Source of the DNA: Planctomycetota bacterium
Lineage (GTDB): Bacteria > Planctomycetota > Planctomycetia > Pirellulales > Pirellulaceae
DNA: 33,343 bases
NCBI GenBank assembly: GCA_003671195.1
Contig: QWPJ01000068.1
Span: 1-33,343, forward strand
Reading direction: 5' to 3'
This document shows positions 1 to 8,205 of this stretch, piece by piece; position 1 is the stretch's first letter; each line of letters opens with the position of its first letter. The translations under genes and the position numbers were made by a program. Below the pieces are notes generated by a model. It ran no database searches and was not told where the DNA came from. It saw only the letters and a list, made by a program, of their open reading frames with translations.

Positions 1-2044
1 CGAACCGCTCGGTGCGACGCATGTCTTTCGAATACACCGAGAAATCTTCCATCCCGTTGGTGCGTGTTAAAAAACGTTGATCGAGCCACTTGAGCCTGTT
101 TTCCTCACCCAATTCCGTGAACAATTCCGAGGCCCACTGGTAGACTTCGAGGCTTCCGGGGGATCGCTGCATGCAATCGAGCACCAAGCTCCTGGCTTGG
201 GTGTATTTGCCCAGTCTCGCAAGAAACTTCGATCGCATCAGATCGGCGTTTAAGGAATCGTTGAGGCTGCTGAGCAGATCGATGCCATCGTTGGTCGCTC
301 CCATCGCATCGAGCGCCTCGGCCAAGTCCAGTACGATCCCTGCCGGTGCGATTCCCTCGTTCCTGGGGATCGCGATGGCCGATTGAAACAGCGAGCGAAC
401 GTCCTGCATCGACCAGCCGTCGGGCCGAACTCCTTGATGGAGTTGTTGCAACCACTCGAGTACTTGGAGGTCGGTTTTCTCGGGGTGCTCTCTTTTGAGA
501 GCTTGAAAAAGAGGATAAGAGGCTTCTTTCATGTAAGGGAAGCACTCGGGGAAGAGGTCCTCGTGGGTCATGGTTCGTTCGGCCTGTGCCTCAGGGAAAC
601 CCGCCACGGGATTGTTCAATCGCTTGCTCGTCGGCGGTTCAGAGTCGATCTTCGAAAGCGCCCTTGCAAGCACCTCGGGGCGGAGTTCCTCCAGTCCATA
701 ACGAAAAATTTGCTGTAGGTAGTCTTTCCAAAGCAGCAATTGCTGGTCTCGCGGCTGGCTCTCAATGAACCCGAAGACGCGCTGCTCGGTCGCCTTGGAC
801 CAAGCCGACTCACCGATCCTGCGGAACAGAGCCTGGAATCGCACGACCTTGGTAAAACCTTTGCCCTCGGCGACGTTGCGATCGAGCCAATTCGAGACAG
901 ATTTCTCCGTCCGCACCGCGAGATCTTCCGATTCGAACAAAGGATCGATCCGGTTGTGGAGAAAGTACATGTTCATCAGTTCGACCGGCTCGTTGTCTTT
1001 GAGGTTTGCAAAGACCGCTTCGGTATCGCCGGTGAGCAACGCCAGTTGGGTCGCAAGCACTTGCGATTCGATCGCTTTTGGCGATGCACCCTTGGGCAGA
1101 GCCCCTTTGGCCGACGCTTTGCGAATCTCGTAATAGGCTTTCGCCTCATCGTGCCGATCGAGGGCCTCGAGGATCAACGCGCGGGGGAGTTCTGACCAAG
1201 CCGCCGAGACGAGGCTCAGTCGTGATGGGTCCAGCTCGAGCCATTGGTTCCAGCGACTGTTCCGCAGGAGCAGTTTCTCAATCGCCTCTGGCCGACCAGA
1301 CTTCTTTGCCAACGCTGCAGCTTGGTCAATCTGGCCTTCGCTCTCCAGAGCGATCATCTGCATATCGGTCGATTCGAGCGGCACGGGAACTTTCCAGGAT
1401 TCCCCTAGGCCGAGCGAATTCCAACGGCGATTGAGTCCAATGCGCAAGGGATGAGACGGGATCAGCGCATCGAGCATTTCGGGAATAAGATCGGGTCTAC
1501 CCAAGGCCCAGGCTCGATCGAAGATCGATTGGAGCCCGTTTTCGCCCCGTGCGAAGCTATTTTGAAGGATCGCATCGAGACTGCTTCGTGGCAGCAGCTT
1601 GATCAACTCCATGAGCATATCGAGCTTGCCCTCCTGGGCATAGCGCTCGACGACCTTCATCGAGCCTTGAGCCAAGGCGGGATAATCGCAAACCGCATCG
1701 AGTTTCGCATCGAGCGGACCGGGCAAGGAGCGGATGCGTTTGAGCCAAACCAACGTCGCCTCTACTTGCGGATCCTTAGCGATGGCTCCCTCGCTGGCGA
1801 TCCAACGATCCAGATCGACCGCAGGGTCGCAAAGATTCAAAAACGCGTTTCTGCGCTCCGCATGGTTCGGGGCATTGAGTTGTTCAATCCAGCCCGCAAT
1901 CTCCTTGGAATCAGGGGCTTTCGCGAGCAATGGATCTTCTGCTCTGGTTTTCGCGAGCATCATGCAGAGAATCATCACCAAGCCCGAAACAAGGATGCTC
2001 TGAGGCTCGAACCAACCCAACGCTGATTTGGCCTTGTGAGTCAT
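1..2044 (-). CDS. Exported TPR-like/alpha-solenoid protein of unknown function (C-terminus beyond window)
   Basis: An open frame runs from an ATG at 2044 to the left edge, giving 681 residues with no stop, so the C-terminus is missing. After a short polar N-terminus (MTHKAKSALGW), a hydrophobic stretch at about residues 16-31 (ILVSGLVMILCMMLAK) looks like a signal peptide or membrane anchor. The rest is helix-rich and Leu/Ala-rich, with short paired-helix blocks resembling degenerate TPR repeats (for example around GQIDQAAALAKKSGRPEAIE and GKYTQARSLVLDCMQRSPGS). I see no catalytic motif. The start codon overlaps the stop of the upstream permease gene (ATGA, 2041-2044), so the two are probably translationally coupled and this is the fourth gene of the cluster beginning at 7975. 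I do not recognise the family. A periplasmic or membrane-tethered scaffold role is only inferred from the fold type. Confidence 0.8.
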   Translation of the reverse strand, partial: MTHKAKSALGWFEPQSILVSGLVMILCMMLAKTRAEDPLLAKAPDSKEIAGWIEQLNAPNHAERRNAFLNLCDPAVDLDRWIASEGAIAKDPQVEATLVWLKRIRSLPGPLDAKLDAVCDYPALAQGSMKVVERYAQEGKLDMLMELIKLLPRSSLDAILQNSFARGENGLQSIFDRAWALGRPDLIPEMLDALIPSHPLRIGLNRRWNSLGLGESWKVPVPLESTDMQMIALESEGQIDQAAALAKKSGRPEAIEKLLLRNSRWNQWLELDPSRLSLVSAAWSELPRALILEALDRHDEAKAYYEIRKASAKGALPKGASPKAIESQVLATQLALLTGDTEAVFANLKDNEPVELMNMYFLHNRIDPLFESEDLAVRTEKSVSNWLDRNVAEGKGFTKVVRFQALFRRIGESAWSKATEQRVFGFIESQPRDQQLLLWKDYLQQIFRYGLEELRPEVLARALSKIDSEPPTSKRLNNPVAGFPEAQAERTMTHEDLFPECFPYMKEASYPLFQALKREHPEKTDLQVLEWLQQLHQGVRPDGWSMQDVRSLFQSAIAIPRNEGIAPAGIVLDLAEALDAMGATNDGIDLLSSLNDSLNADLMRSKFLARLGKYTQARSLVLDCMQRSPGSLEVYQWASELFTELGEENRLKWLDQRFLTRTNGMEDFSVYSKDMRRTERF

Positions 2045-3402
2045 TCCTTGGAATCCCGCTGAAAGCACTTGGCAAAACCGTACACGACCAGCCCGCTCAG
2101 GAACGTCCCGATGCACAGGTAAAACTGCTCTCGCTTGACGATCCAAGCCCCTGCGATCAGCAGCATCGCCCCCCCAATATACACTACCAGTGCAAGATGC
2201 TCCCACCAAGCGATGGCTCGGCGAGAGTGCATGTCCTTGTAAGCGATCCAAAGGGTTGCCGTAGCCATCGCTCCGCAAAGCGTCAGGGTCAGCCCCAGAT
2301 AGCTGATCATCTGAAGAACGCTGGCGCTCCATACAATGATACAGCTTGCCAAGGCCTGCAGGCCGATCGCTAGACGAGGGGTACTGGGGGATGGATCGAG
2401 TGGGTCTTGGCCGGAGAGAAAACCGGGAAGCAGCCTGTCTTTGGACATCTGAGCGATCACCCTCGGACCGATCGCGAGCATGGCCAATACGCTCGTGGCC
2501 GAGGAGAGTGCGATCGTGATGCGCATGACCCACTGCAATCCAACGCCTCCGACATTTTTGGCCACCCCGGAGACAAAGGTGTCTCTGCCCGCCTCGATCG
2601 ATTCCTTGGTGTCGCACATCAAAAACAAGGTGTTGAGCATCAGATAAGTCGCCGTGACGAGGATGCAAGACAGGACCATCGACCGGGATACCGATCGCGG
2701 AGGGACTTCTCCTGCAATGTAGATACTCGCGTTGAATCCAGTGTACGAAAGCGCGATGAAAAACAACTGGATCAGCAGCACCTTGAGGAACTCTGGCTCG
2801 CCAAAACGGCCCCAGTAGTCCGAAGCGATCCAAGGTTGGTTCAAGGCCGGTGTAAAGCCATCGGCAGGACTCAGCCGCATTAGGAACATCGCGCAAGCGA
2901 ATGCAAAAATCGTAAAGCCAAGGAACTTGATCGCGACGACGGCGTTGTTAAGCCAGGCACCCGTGCGCAAATTCACGCTGTGGAAAACCGCGCATATCGC
3001 GATCCACAAGGTGGCCAACACGCGAGCTTGGACCGTCGACTGCGGAGCGCCCAAGATGGTTTCGCCAAAGACCAAACCCGCAGCCGCAATCGGTGCGGTG
3101 AACCCCGCAATGATCGAGATCCAACCGGCCATGAACCCGACCGATGGATGGACGAACCGACTCAAAAAGACATACTCGCCCCCGTTGAGCGACACTCGCT
3201 TGGCCAGGGCCGCATAAGCGATCGCCCCGCAGATCGCATGCACTCCTCCGATCGCCCAAGCGACCATGACCAGGCGGGCATCCCCGAGCGCTCCGAGCGC
3301 ATAGGAGGTCGAGACATAGACCCCCGCGCCGATCATGTTCCCAATCACCATGCAGACCAAGGAGACCAAGCCGATCGATCGATTCGCAGGGGTGGATTCC
3401 AC
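2041..3402 (-). CDS. APC-superfamily amino acid permease
   Basis: A 453-residue polytopic inner-membrane protein with about 12 hydrophobic segments. The first segment carries the APC-type motif GNMIGAGVYVS (about residues 21-31), the unwound TM1 region that binds the substrate alpha-carboxylate and amino groups in this superfamily. The known family role is proton-coupled uptake or exchange of amino acids or polyamines; the substrate cannot be read from sequence. The only start that keeps TM1 intact is a GTG at 3402, with AAGGAG at 3413-3418, ten bases upstream. It lies 28 bases after the fmt stop and shares ATGA with the next gene, so it is probably co-transcribed with both. Length and topology are normal for the family. 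Confidence 0.88.
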   Translation of the reverse strand: MESTPANRSIGLVSLVCMVIGNMIGAGVYVSTSYALGALGDARLVMVAWAIGGVHAICGAIAYAALAKRVSLNGGEYVFLSRFVHPSVGFMAGWISIIAGFTAPIAAAGLVFGETILGAPQSTVQARVLATLWIAICAVFHSVNLRTGAWLNNAVVAIKFLGFTIFAFACAMFLMRLSPADGFTPALNQPWIASDYWGRFGEPEFLKVLLIQLFFIALSYTGFNASIYIAGEVPPRSVSRSMVLSCILVTATYLMLNTLFLMCDTKESIEAGRDTFVSGVAKNVGGVGLQWVMRITIALSSATSVLAMLAIGPRVIAQMSKDRLLPGFLSGQDPLDPSPSTPRLAIGLQALASCIIVWSASVLQMISYLGLTLTLCGAMATATLWIAYKDMHSRRAIAWWEHLALVVYIGGAMLLIAGAWIVKREQFYLCIGTFLSGLVVYGFAKCFQRDSKE

Positions 3403-3430
3403 GTTCGGATAGCTCCTTGAGGTCGCCGCG

Positions 3431-4585
3431 CTACTGCGTTGAAGTCTGCGTTGAAGTCTGCGTTAAAGTTTGCCCGCCCAGGGCCATCATTTTATCCAGG
3501 AGCCCATGCGGATTGTTGGGCGTCTCGAAACGCAGGTTCTTCTGCTTGCCATAGCCGCTGACGAAACTGGCTGCTTGCATCGCCGACTTACCCGCCAGTT
3601 GGAGGACCTCCAAGACCAGCAAGCCATCATGGGCGACGACCGCCACCCATTGCTTGGGGTGTTCGATGACCAGGGAGGCTTCGAGAGCCGAATCGCTCCA
3701 GAGGACCTGGCCTGGGGTCCATCCCCATTGGGCAATTTTGGCCGGATCGATCGCTATGGGCTTGGCCCGATGGATCACGGTCCGTATCGATTTGGCCCGT
3801 TCTGAATTGGCCTGGGCTGAATTGTCCTGTGCAGAATGATCTTGGGATAGGATCAGATTGCCAAAGACACCGGGCCAAGGTTGCAGGCCACGGATTTGGC
3901 GATCGATCCAAGCGATGGGGTAGCGGAAGTCGAGTTGCCCATCGCTTTTCTTCAAACGAGGAGCCTTGGTCGTCAATTCCGGGGCCTGTTCGATCCCGGC
4001 TTGTTCATCGCCGCGTGCGAGGGTTTCGATAGCCAGCATGGTCGGCTCGACCCCGAGTTGGCTCAAGCGAGCTTCGAGTGCATCGGCCAACTCGTCGGCT
4101 TGAATGGGTGTTTCGCGTTGCTGGAGAACCGGTCCTGCATCGAGCTTGGTGGTCATGTGGATGACGCTGACGCCGGCCTGGGGGTCACCTGCCAAGATGG
4201 ACCATTGGACGGGCGCGGCACCACGGTGGCGCGGCAGCAGGGACCCGTGGAGATTGATTCCGCCGAGGCTGGCCGTAGCGAGCGATTCTTTCGATAGGAT
4301 TTGTCCGTAGTCGCAGACGATCAGCAGATCGGCTTGGAGTTGCGTCAGCCATTCGATGGCGCTCGGGTCGTTGATCGACGCTGGGGTAACGATTTGCAAC
4401 TCGGCTTGGCGAGCCCAGGTCAGGATAGGGCTCTCGGGGGGAGCCTTATCGCGAGATGGGTTTTCCACCGGAGGCTTGGTCACAACGGCGAGGATCGTGT
4501 GGTGCGAGCGTGCGATTTGCTGGAAGCTGGGGAAGGCAAACGGGCCTGTCCCCATGAGCACAAGTTTCAACGGACGGTCTGTCAT
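3431..4585 (-). CDS. fmt: Methionyl-tRNA formyltransferase
   Basis: Transfers a formyl group from 10-formyl-tetrahydrofolate to initiator Met-tRNA in the cytoplasm. The N-terminal formyltransferase domain starts with LKLVLMGTGPFA and carries the catalytic set N111-x-H113 followed by SLLPRHRGAAP, with D149 in TKLDAGPVL at the expected 36-residue spacing from the histidine. The C-terminal tRNA-binding domain begins near FRYPIAWIDRQIRGLQPWPG. I choose ATG 4585 rather than the upstream GTG 4591 because GAGG sits five bases before the ATG. At 384 residues it is longer than the usual roughly 310-320. Part of the excess is two in-frame repeat expansions: four degenerate 15-bp units (3792-3851, reading SAQDN/SAQAN/SERAK-like pentapeptides) inside the C-terminal domain, and three 12-bp units (3434-3469) encoding repeated STQT at the extreme C-terminus. 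It begins 15 bases after the stop of the large haem protein gene. No def gene is adjacent. Confidence 0.95.
   Translation of the reverse strand: MTDRPLKLVLMGTGPFAFPSFQQIARSHHTILAVVTKPPVENPSRDKAPPESPILTWARQAELQIVTPASINDPSAIEWLTQLQADLLIVCDYGQILSKESLATASLGGINLHGSLLPRHRGAAPVQWSILAGDPQAGVSVIHMTTKLDAGPVLQQRETPIQADELADALEARLSQLGVEPTMLAIETLARGDEQAGIEQAPELTTKAPRLKKSDGQLDFRYPIAWIDRQIRGLQPWPGVFGNLILSQDHSAQDNSAQANSERAKSIRTVIHRAKPIAIDPAKIAQWGWTPGQVLWSDSALEASLVIEHPKQWVAVVAHDGLLVLEVLQLAGKSAMQAASFVSGYGKQKNLRFETPNNPHGLLDKMMALGGQTLTQTSTQTSTQ
3434..3469. repeat. 12-bp tandem repeat x3 at the 3' end of fmt
   Basis: Three consecutive units of ctgcgttgaagt (the third has one change, ctgcgttaaagt) abut the stop codon at 3431-3433. 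They encode repeated Thr-Gln-Thr-Ser. The unit is a multiple of three, so the frame is kept. Confidence 0.9.
3792..3851. repeat. 15-bp degenerate tandem repeat x4 inside fmt
   Basis: Units at 3792-3806, 3807-3821, 3822-3836 and 3837-3851 share the pattern ttggcctg-gctgaa with several substitutions and encode Ser/Ala/Gln/Asn-rich pentapeptides. They sit in the C-terminal domain of the formyltransferase, probably in a surface loop. Confidence 0.75.
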
Positions 4586-4600
4586 GAGCACCTCGGTGGG

Positions 4601-7600
4601 TTACTGAGGCTTGACATCTTGGTTTTGAGCCGAGAGGTACTCGATCAAATCGATGAACTCCGACGGAGCCACGGTGGCGGCGGCTCCTTCGGGCATCGAG
4701 CTTTGCTGGAGTGTTCTTCGTTGCTCGATTTCGTCCTTGGCGATCTTGCGTGTCTCTTTGCCGTCGAAGATCTCGACTCCTTGGTCGGTATCCGAGACGA
4801 GCAAACCGGTCACGACCGAACCGTCGTCGGTGACGATTGCGGTCGATCGATATTTCTCGGCGACCTCGGCGTTGGGATCGACGATCGACTCGATGAGTTT
4901 GGCTCGGATCATCCGTTTGGCGACCCCGGCCAGATTCGGTCCGAATTCCCGACCGTCCCCGTTACCGACTTTGTGGCAGGCGGTGCAGTTTCGGACGAAG
5001 ACTTCCCGGCCTCGGTTCACATCCCCTTGGATTTGCGTCAAAGCGGTCATCGCTTTATTGCGTTCTTCGGCGGGTTTGGGTTCCTGGGACATCAGGACCT
5101 GTAGGTGGGGAAGGGCCGCGACCCCTGTGGCGTTCGAGGCCATGAGTTGTGCGACCATCTGCTTGCCTCGCTCGGAGGCTTCGGGGATGTGCCCTGCGAC
5201 GAAGTCACCGATCCAAGCGCGTTCGTTGGGTCCTAGGGCGTGCTGGATGGTGTAATCGCGCCAGTAGTCCGCCGGGGCGTTGGTCATGGCAAACAGTGCC
5301 TTCATCGCCGGCTTGGTCGGGAAGAAGCTCAAGCCGCGAGCGGCTTCGGTTTGGACACGGGGGTGGCTATCGGCGGCCGCAGTAATGAGCATCTCTTCGG
5401 CTTGGGGGATTTCATCGCGGGTATCGGCCAGGATTCGAACGGCCGCGGCGCGGGCTTCGGGAGCTTTGGCCGATGTGAGGACTTTGGCCAAGAGATCCAG
5501 GTCGATCCGATGGTGCGATTGCTGAATCCACAATGCTTCGCAGCAGTATCGGTCGTAGTCGGCCGACGTGGGATCTTTGCTGGCCAACCAATTTGGGATC
5601 GCAGCGATGACTTCGGCTTCTGGTCGGTCTCGCAATTCGCGTCGGACTCGGTAGCGGGTTCGCCATTCGTATTGGCTGAGTTGTTCGAGCAATTCCGGAA
5701 CGGACTTGCCGTGCTGGGTCGCGGGTTGGACCAAGGGTCGTTCGGCGTAGACCAACCGATAGAGTCGACCTCGAACGTGGTCGCGATTCGGATCGCGTTG
5801 GCTGTACTGCATGTGTCCGACCAGGGCGTTGGCCCAGTCGCCGAACCACAGAGCGCCGTCGGGTCCGATTTGAGGATCCGCAGGTCGGAAGTGTTTATCG
5901 CTCGAGCGGATCAAATCGTCGGGTGAGCCGTCGGCGTTTTTGATTCGCCCGCCGCTGTATCCTCCACCGTCGTCATTGAGGGTAAAGCGAGGCATCCCGT
6001 TCATGTTGATGACGCAGGCGTAAGTGAACTGGCCTTGGACGCTCTCGGGGAAGTTGCGGCTCACGAGGAATTCGCATCCTAGTGCCGGTCTCATCCCTTC
6101 GTTGTTGAACACAAAGTTCAATCCTTGACGGCCCCGGAACTGGGTTCCAGACAGGGGGGTGTCCCAAGCGTGGTTGGCCGTCGTACCGTCTCCGACGATC
6201 CCTTGTCCCCATTGGTTAAAGACGTAGCACCACATGTTGTACTGGCCTGGCAAGGCGAACTGACGGATCTTCAGAGTGCGGGGGTCCATGACGTAGGCCC
6301 CACCGTCTCCCTTGCTGCGGTGGGGTCCCCAGGGGGTCTCGAGCGTGGTGCTCGTGGCGATCCCTTCGAGCATGTGGAGCAACCCGCCGTTGTTCCATTC
6401 GAACGCGCCGCAGGTGTGGTGGGTATCATCGGTAGCCCAGCCGTCCATCAGATGGATGACCTGATCGGCCTTGTCGTCTCCGTCGGTGTCCTTGAGGAAG
6501 AGCAAACGAGGCTGATCGACGACCAGCACACCGCCGTCGAAGAATTCAAAGCCCGTCGGGCAATGGAGTTTGTCGTAGAAGACTTTCGATACGTCAGCTT
6601 TTCCGTCGTTGTCGGTATCTTCGAGGATCACGAGCTTGTCACCGGGTCTAGGGTCCCCTGGTTTCCACTGAGGGTAGGTGGGCATGCAAGCCAACCAGGC
6701 ACGGCCTCGGTTGTCGAAATTCAATTGGACGGGTTTGGCGATGTCAGGGAACTTGGTCTCATCGGCGAAGAGTTCGATTTTGAAACCTGGGGGGACTTGC
6801 GTCTGAGCGATGAATTCATCGGGGCTCAGGTAGCGAAGTTCTTCGGCTTCGGAGTACTTTTGCCTTGGGTCTCCGAATCGGGTTTGCGGAACGAATAGCT
6901 CGCCGGTCTGATCATCGGCCGGTGTGGTAGGAACCGATTTGCCTTGAGCGATATCCCAGCAATACTGATCGCGAAGTTGTGCCATGCGCCGGATCTTGGC
7001 GTACTCGAGCGGGAAGGTTTCTTTGTCCCAGGTGCGTCGACCGCCGTAGACATACCAGCCATTGAGCATTCGGTAGTCTTGAAGGTGCACCCAGCTTTTG
7101 TCGTTGATGAGCGAGCGGAGTTTTTCAAAGCGGTTCTTTTCGAACTCGGGACGATCGTGGGACAGTTTCGAGGGCTCGATTTGGAACAACTGTTCGATCG
7201 TCAGTTTTGCGATCGCCGCATCGCCCGATTCGTTCAGGTGGCAGCCATTGATCGTGTATTGCAGCGCGGGTTCTTGGCAAAAGAGCTTGAGCGTCGGAGT
7301 AAACAGATCGATGAATGCTAGGTTTCTTTCTTTGGCGACTTGGGCAACCGCAGCCGAGTAGAGGGCCAAGCGTTGGTTCTCGTCGGTCCCTTTGGGAAGG
7401 AATCGCGAATCGGTCGGTTCGAAAGCGATCGGAGAGACCAGAACCATGCGAGGGGCGGGTGAGGCACCGCTTCGAGGGTATTGGCTTGCAAGCTGGTCGA
7501 GGTATTGGTGGTACTGTTTCTTAAAATCCTCGATGGCTTCGGCACCTAGGTAGGATTCGTTGAAACCGAAGAAGCACAAGTAGGTATCGGCCGAAAAGAC

Positions 7601-7975
7601 CTTCATCGGATCATCGATGACCGTGTAGTCGGCCGATCGCTGCTGGTTGTTGACCGCTTCGGCGGGTCTAGCGAAATTTCGCACCACCAGATTTCGTTCT
7701 GGGTTGAGCAGATGTAGGTAAGTCTCCAGGTTCCCGAAAAGGTTCATCCGCTCGGCAAGGGAGTTTCCGACAAGGGCGATTTTTTCACCGCCGATAAACT
7801 CAAGAGGCAATGCGCTCGGGGGCAGTTCCGTGCGGCTGGGCGACGAGACGCTTGTGGTTGCCCAGAGAGCACCAAGCGTGCAGCATCCCAAGAGGGCCAA
7901 CAGGGTCGGGATCGCACGAAGCGGCTTGGAAGGACGCACAGACCAATGGCGTCGGACAGTTTCAAATCGAGGCAT
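4601..7975 (-). CDS. SGNH hydrolase-like / PVC-type membrane-bound dehydrogenase / HEAT / cytochrome c fusion
   Basis: A 1124-residue multidomain exported protein. A hydrophobic segment (about 21-40, AIPTLLALLGCCTLGALWAT) is a signal or anchor. Residues about 60-265 look like an SGNH/GDSL hydrolase: GNSLAERM with Ser72, GFNES with Asn139 and NGCH with His246. The usual Asp three residues before the His is Asn243, so hydrolase activity is uncertain. A beta-propeller-like region of the PVC membrane-bound dehydrogenase type follows (from PPGFKIELFADETKFPDI, with many DTDxDGKAD loops), then HEAT-like repeats. The C-terminus is a haem-binding domain with C997-T-A-C-H1001. A TTG 20 codons upstream keeps the frame open, but ATG 7975 is preferred because it puts basic residues directly before the hydrophobic segment; a GGAG lies 12 bases upstream. 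Such proteins are abundant in Planctomycetota and substrates are mostly unknown. First gene of the minus-strand cluster. Confidence 0.85.
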   Translation of the reverse strand: MPRFETVRRHWSVRPSKPLRAIPTLLALLGCCTLGALWATTSVSSPSRTELPPSALPLEFIGGEKIALVGNSLAERMNLFGNLETYLHLLNPERNLVVRNFARPAEAVNNQQRSADYTVIDDPMKVFSADTYLCFFGFNESYLGAEAIEDFKKQYHQYLDQLASQYPRSGASPAPRMVLVSPIAFEPTDSRFLPKGTDENQRLALYSAAVAQVAKERNLAFIDLFTPTLKLFCQEPALQYTINGCHLNESGDAAIAKLTIEQLFQIEPSKLSHDRPEFEKNRFEKLRSLINDKSWVHLQDYRMLNGWYVYGGRRTWDKETFPLEYAKIRRMAQLRDQYCWDIAQGKSVPTTPADDQTGELFVPQTRFGDPRQKYSEAEELRYLSPDEFIAQTQVPPGFKIELFADETKFPDIAKPVQLNFDNRGRAWLACMPTYPQWKPGDPRPGDKLVILEDTDNDGKADVSKVFYDKLHCPTGFEFFDGGVLVVDQPRLLFLKDTDGDDKADQVIHLMDGWATDDTHHTCGAFEWNNGGLLHMLEGIATSTTLETPWGPHRSKGDGGAYVMDPRTLKIRQFALPGQYNMWCYVFNQWGQGIVGDGTTANHAWDTPLSGTQFRGRQGLNFVFNNEGMRPALGCEFLVSRNFPESVQGQFTYACVINMNGMPRFTLNDDGGGYSGGRIKNADGSPDDLIRSSDKHFRPADPQIGPDGALWFGDWANALVGHMQYSQRDPNRDHVRGRLYRLVYAERPLVQPATQHGKSVPELLEQLSQYEWRTRYRVRRELRDRPEAEVIAAIPNWLASKDPTSADYDRYCCEALWIQQSHHRIDLDLLAKVLTSAKAPEARAAAVRILADTRDEIPQAEEMLITAAADSHPRVQTEAARGLSFFPTKPAMKALFAMTNAPADYWRDYTIQHALGPNERAWIGDFVAGHIPEASERGKQMVAQLMASNATGVAALPHLQVLMSQEPKPAEERNKAMTALTQIQGDVNRGREVFVRNCTACHKVGNGDGREFGPNLAGVAKRMIRAKLIESIVDPNAEVAEKYRSTAIVTDDGSVVTGLLVSDTDQGVEIFDGKETRKIAKDEIEQRRTLQQSSMPEGAAATVAPSEFIDLIEYLSAQNQDVKPQ

Positions 7976-8053
7976 GGGTTCGAAGAGCTCCGGAGAGAAA
8001 GTCGCGGGGGGGGATTGTCGATGATGGTCGATCAAGGGGAAGCGTTAAAGAGT

Positions 8054-8148
8054 ATCATAATTCGATTTTGGTTTTTTTTCCATTCGCAAAGTACCCTCTG
8101 CGAGCAACCCGACACCGTTCTCATAGCGTTTCGCGTTTGTGATACACT
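8054..8148. promoter_or_regulatory. Divergent promoter region between the haem protein and the sulfatase
   Basis: The 230-base gap between two divergent genes holds a plus-strand extended -10 TGATACACT (8140-8148) with no clear -35; it would give the sulfatase mRNA a leader of about 50 bases. On the minus strand TATGAT (rc of 8054-8059) is a possible -10 with a poor -35, and a poly-T/A tract lies at 8071-8079. Assignments are by eye. Confidence 0.35.
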
Positions 8149-8205
8149 CAGAGGGCTAATTTGCGATCGACGCAAAAAACCGCTGCAAGAAAATAGAGGC
8201 CCGAA

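Noticed and set aside
4586..4591. GTG start for fmt two codons upstream of the chosen ATG
   Set aside because: GAGG would sit directly against the GTG, whereas it is five bases before the ATG at 4585.
4301..5104. Plus-strand ORF (267 codons) across the fmt/haem-protein junction
   Set aside because: Antisense to two motif-supported genes; no domain pattern of its own.
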